Assembly (NCBI GenBank): GCA_028278325.1
Contig: JANQEO010000434.1
Span: forward strand, 1-35,147
Direction of reading: 5' to 3'
DNA from: Candidatus Binatia bacterium
GTDB taxonomy: Bacteria > Desulfobacterota > Binatia > UBA1149 > JAJCZL01
DNA length: 35,147 nucleotides
Positions 33,890 through 35,147 of the stretch are shown here, in pieces (within the stretch, counting starts at the first letter, position 1; each line of letters starts with the position of its first letter). The notes under the pieces were generated by a model. The model was not told the DNA's origin and did no database searches. It saw only the letters and a program-made list of their open reading frames with translations. The translations under genes were made by a program, and so were the position numbers.

Positions 33890-35147
33890 TCAGTCGAGGA
33901 TGACCGTGTGGTGGATGCCGCTCTCCTCTTCCTGAGCCTCGAGCTCGCGAAGAACGTGCTCGACGCGGCCCTTGAACTCCTCGGTCACCGACTTGGCTTC
34001 CTCGCGATCGCGGACGACATACGGGGTTATCAGGGCGATGAGCTCGGTGCGGCGTAGATTCTCGTCATCCCGGCGGAACAACTGACCGAAGACCGGGATG
34101 TCCATCAGATAGGGAACCCCCGCCCGCGAGCTTCGCTTGTTCTCCTGGATGATACCGCCGATGACTATGGTCTCGCCGCTCTGCACTACGACGGTGGTCT
34201 CGGTCTCTCGCGTGGTGAAGGTCGGTGACGTAATGCCCTCGATCTGTACGGTATCGTCGCCGATCTCACTCACCTCTTGAGCGATGCGCATGTTGACGAG
34301 GCCTTCTGAGTTAACCTGCGGCAGCACCCGTACGATGATTCCCGTGTCACGATACTGGACGTTCTGAAGGATGCGTGTGCTGCCTTCGGTCTGCACGTCC
34401 GAGTCCGTTTGCTGTGTGATGATCGGGACCTCGTTGCCGATGAGGATACTGGCCTCTTGGTTGTCGGCCGTGAGGATATGAGGCCGTGAAAGAAGTTTCA
34501 CGCGGCTTTGTGTCGCCAGCGCCGTGAGGACGGCTTCGTAGACGGCCTTGCCGTCACGGAAATGAGTGAAGGTGCCGATGATACCGCCGGTGGTCCCGCC
34601 GGCACTTCCGGTCAGGCGAATCTCTTCACCGAACAGATCGAAGAACGTACCGCCCGTGTCGCCGGTGGCGGCCGCGACGCTCGGGTCGGCGGAGTTCAGC
34701 GCCTGCTCGGAACCGAACTCACGGTCGTTGCTCAGGGTGATCTCGGCCAGAAGAACCTCTACTAGGACTTGGCGCGGCACGATGTCGAGCTGGCGTATGA
34801 CCTCGAGAACGACGGCCCTGTCCCGCGGAGTGGCAAGGATCACGAGGGTGTTGGTGATCTCGTCTGCAACGATGCTGACCTCTTGTTCGAACAGCGAGCC
34901 CGGAGTCCCTACCAAAGCTCCGCCGCCGGCCCGGCTCCTCGAAGCGAGCCCTCCCGTCGTGGAGCGTGTGCTCCTACCCTGGCGGCCGCTGCGAGATTGA
35001 GTCCCGCGGTCCTGCCCGCGCGCGCTTCCCAGACCGCCGCTGCCGCCGCCATCCCTGCTCCTGCTGCTGCCGAGCCCGCCCCCGAGGCCGAGACCCGCTT
35101 CAGCGGCAGCCCCGGAGGTGCCGCGACCGCCCGTCCCCACTCGTGCG
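33890..35147 (-). CDS. gspD: Type II secretion system secretin GspD, C-terminal part (runs off the right edge)
   Basis: Outer-membrane secretin. The 5' end lies beyond the window; about 418 residues remain. A Gly/Ser/Arg-rich tract (coded from 35147 to about 34916) is followed by the end of an N-domain (EQEVSIVADEITNTLVILATPRD, RQLDIVPRQVLVEVLLAEIT). Next comes the secretin beta-barrel domain with LSRPHILTADNQEASILIGNEVPI, VRVLPQVNSEGLVNMRI and SGETIVIGGIIQE, ending in GVPYLMDIPVFGQLFR and ELIALITPYVV. The VPRQVLVE pattern fits GspD better than PilQ, though a T4P secretin is not excluded. A 127-base gap follows before the ferredoxin fusion; it holds no convincing terminator or promoter. Confidence 0.9.
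   Translation of the reverse strand, partial: ARVGTGGRGTSGAAAEAGLGLGGGLGSSRSRDGGGSGGLGSARGQDRGTQSRSGRQGRSTRSTTGGLASRSRAGGGALVGTPGSLFEQEVSIVADEITNTLVILATPRDRAVVLEVIRQLDIVPRQVLVEVLLAEITLSNDREFGSEQALNSADPSVAAATGDTGGTFFDLFGEEIRLTGSAGGTTGGIIGTFTHFRDGKAVYEAVLTALATQSRVKLLSRPHILTADNQEASILIGNEVPIITQQTDSDVQTEGSTRILQNVQYRDTGIIVRVLPQVNSEGLVNMRIAQEVSEIGDDTVQIEGITSPTFTTRETETTVVVQSGETIVIGGIIQENKRSSRAGVPYLMDIPVFGQLFRRDDENLRRTELIALITPYVVRDREEAKSVTEEFKGRVEHVLRELEAQEEESGIHHTVILD

Overview
The window is GC-rich, almost entirely coding chromosomal DNA from a Gram-negative bacterium. An outer membrane is indicated by a type II secretin, a PBP1b with its LpoP-like lipoprotein, a DegP-type protease and an MltD-type transglycosylase. 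The C5 heme pathway (hemA), the cobA-hemD fusion, a DUF1844 protein, carD near ispD and a GldA-like ABC cassette together suggest a deltaproteobacterial-type lineage (Myxococcota, Desulfobacterota, Binatota or similar). That placement is inference from gene content. I see no rRNA, tRNA, IS element, phage gene or CRISPR array. 31 protein genes are called; two run off the window (polA at the left edge, gspD at the right).

Layout. (1) 1-1671 (-): N-terminal two thirds of DNA polymerase I, divergent from (2) 1807-6236 (+): a four-gene cassette of ABC ATPase, ABC-2 permease, GldG-like protein and DUF4340 protein. (3) 15881-6233 (-): an operon-like run of lytic transglycosylase, CcsA/HemX-type protein, hemA, hemC, cobA-hemD, hemB, M48-TPR protease and hisC. 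It makes uroporphyrinogen III and precorrin-2 from glutamyl-tRNA, with envelope genes on both flanks. (4) 15881-20665: a peptide-type solute-binding protein (+) and two permeases (+), split by an inverted yihY-family gene (-). (5) 28098-20696 (-): seven tightly packed genes, DUF1844, htrA/degP, mrcB, an LpoP-like lipoprotein, tsaD, rsmA and mutM. (6) 28347-30129 (+): cysK and larE, convergent with ispD and carD (-). (7) 35147-31443 (-): secretin, an unusual ferredoxin/membrane/Hsp20-like fusion, and pyrD.

General traits. Spacing is very tight: most same-strand neighbours overlap or lie within about 25 bases, and six junctions use the same 4-base GTGA overlap. Of 30 genes whose start is in the window I assign 12 ATG, 14 GTG and 4 TTG. 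The most distinctive items are the ferredoxin fusion next to pyrD, the TPR lipoprotein overlapping the PBP1b gene, the orphan larE with three candidate cluster cysteines, and the divergent mltD/solute-binding pair whose start codons share a base. No large undescribed defence or mobile system is visible.
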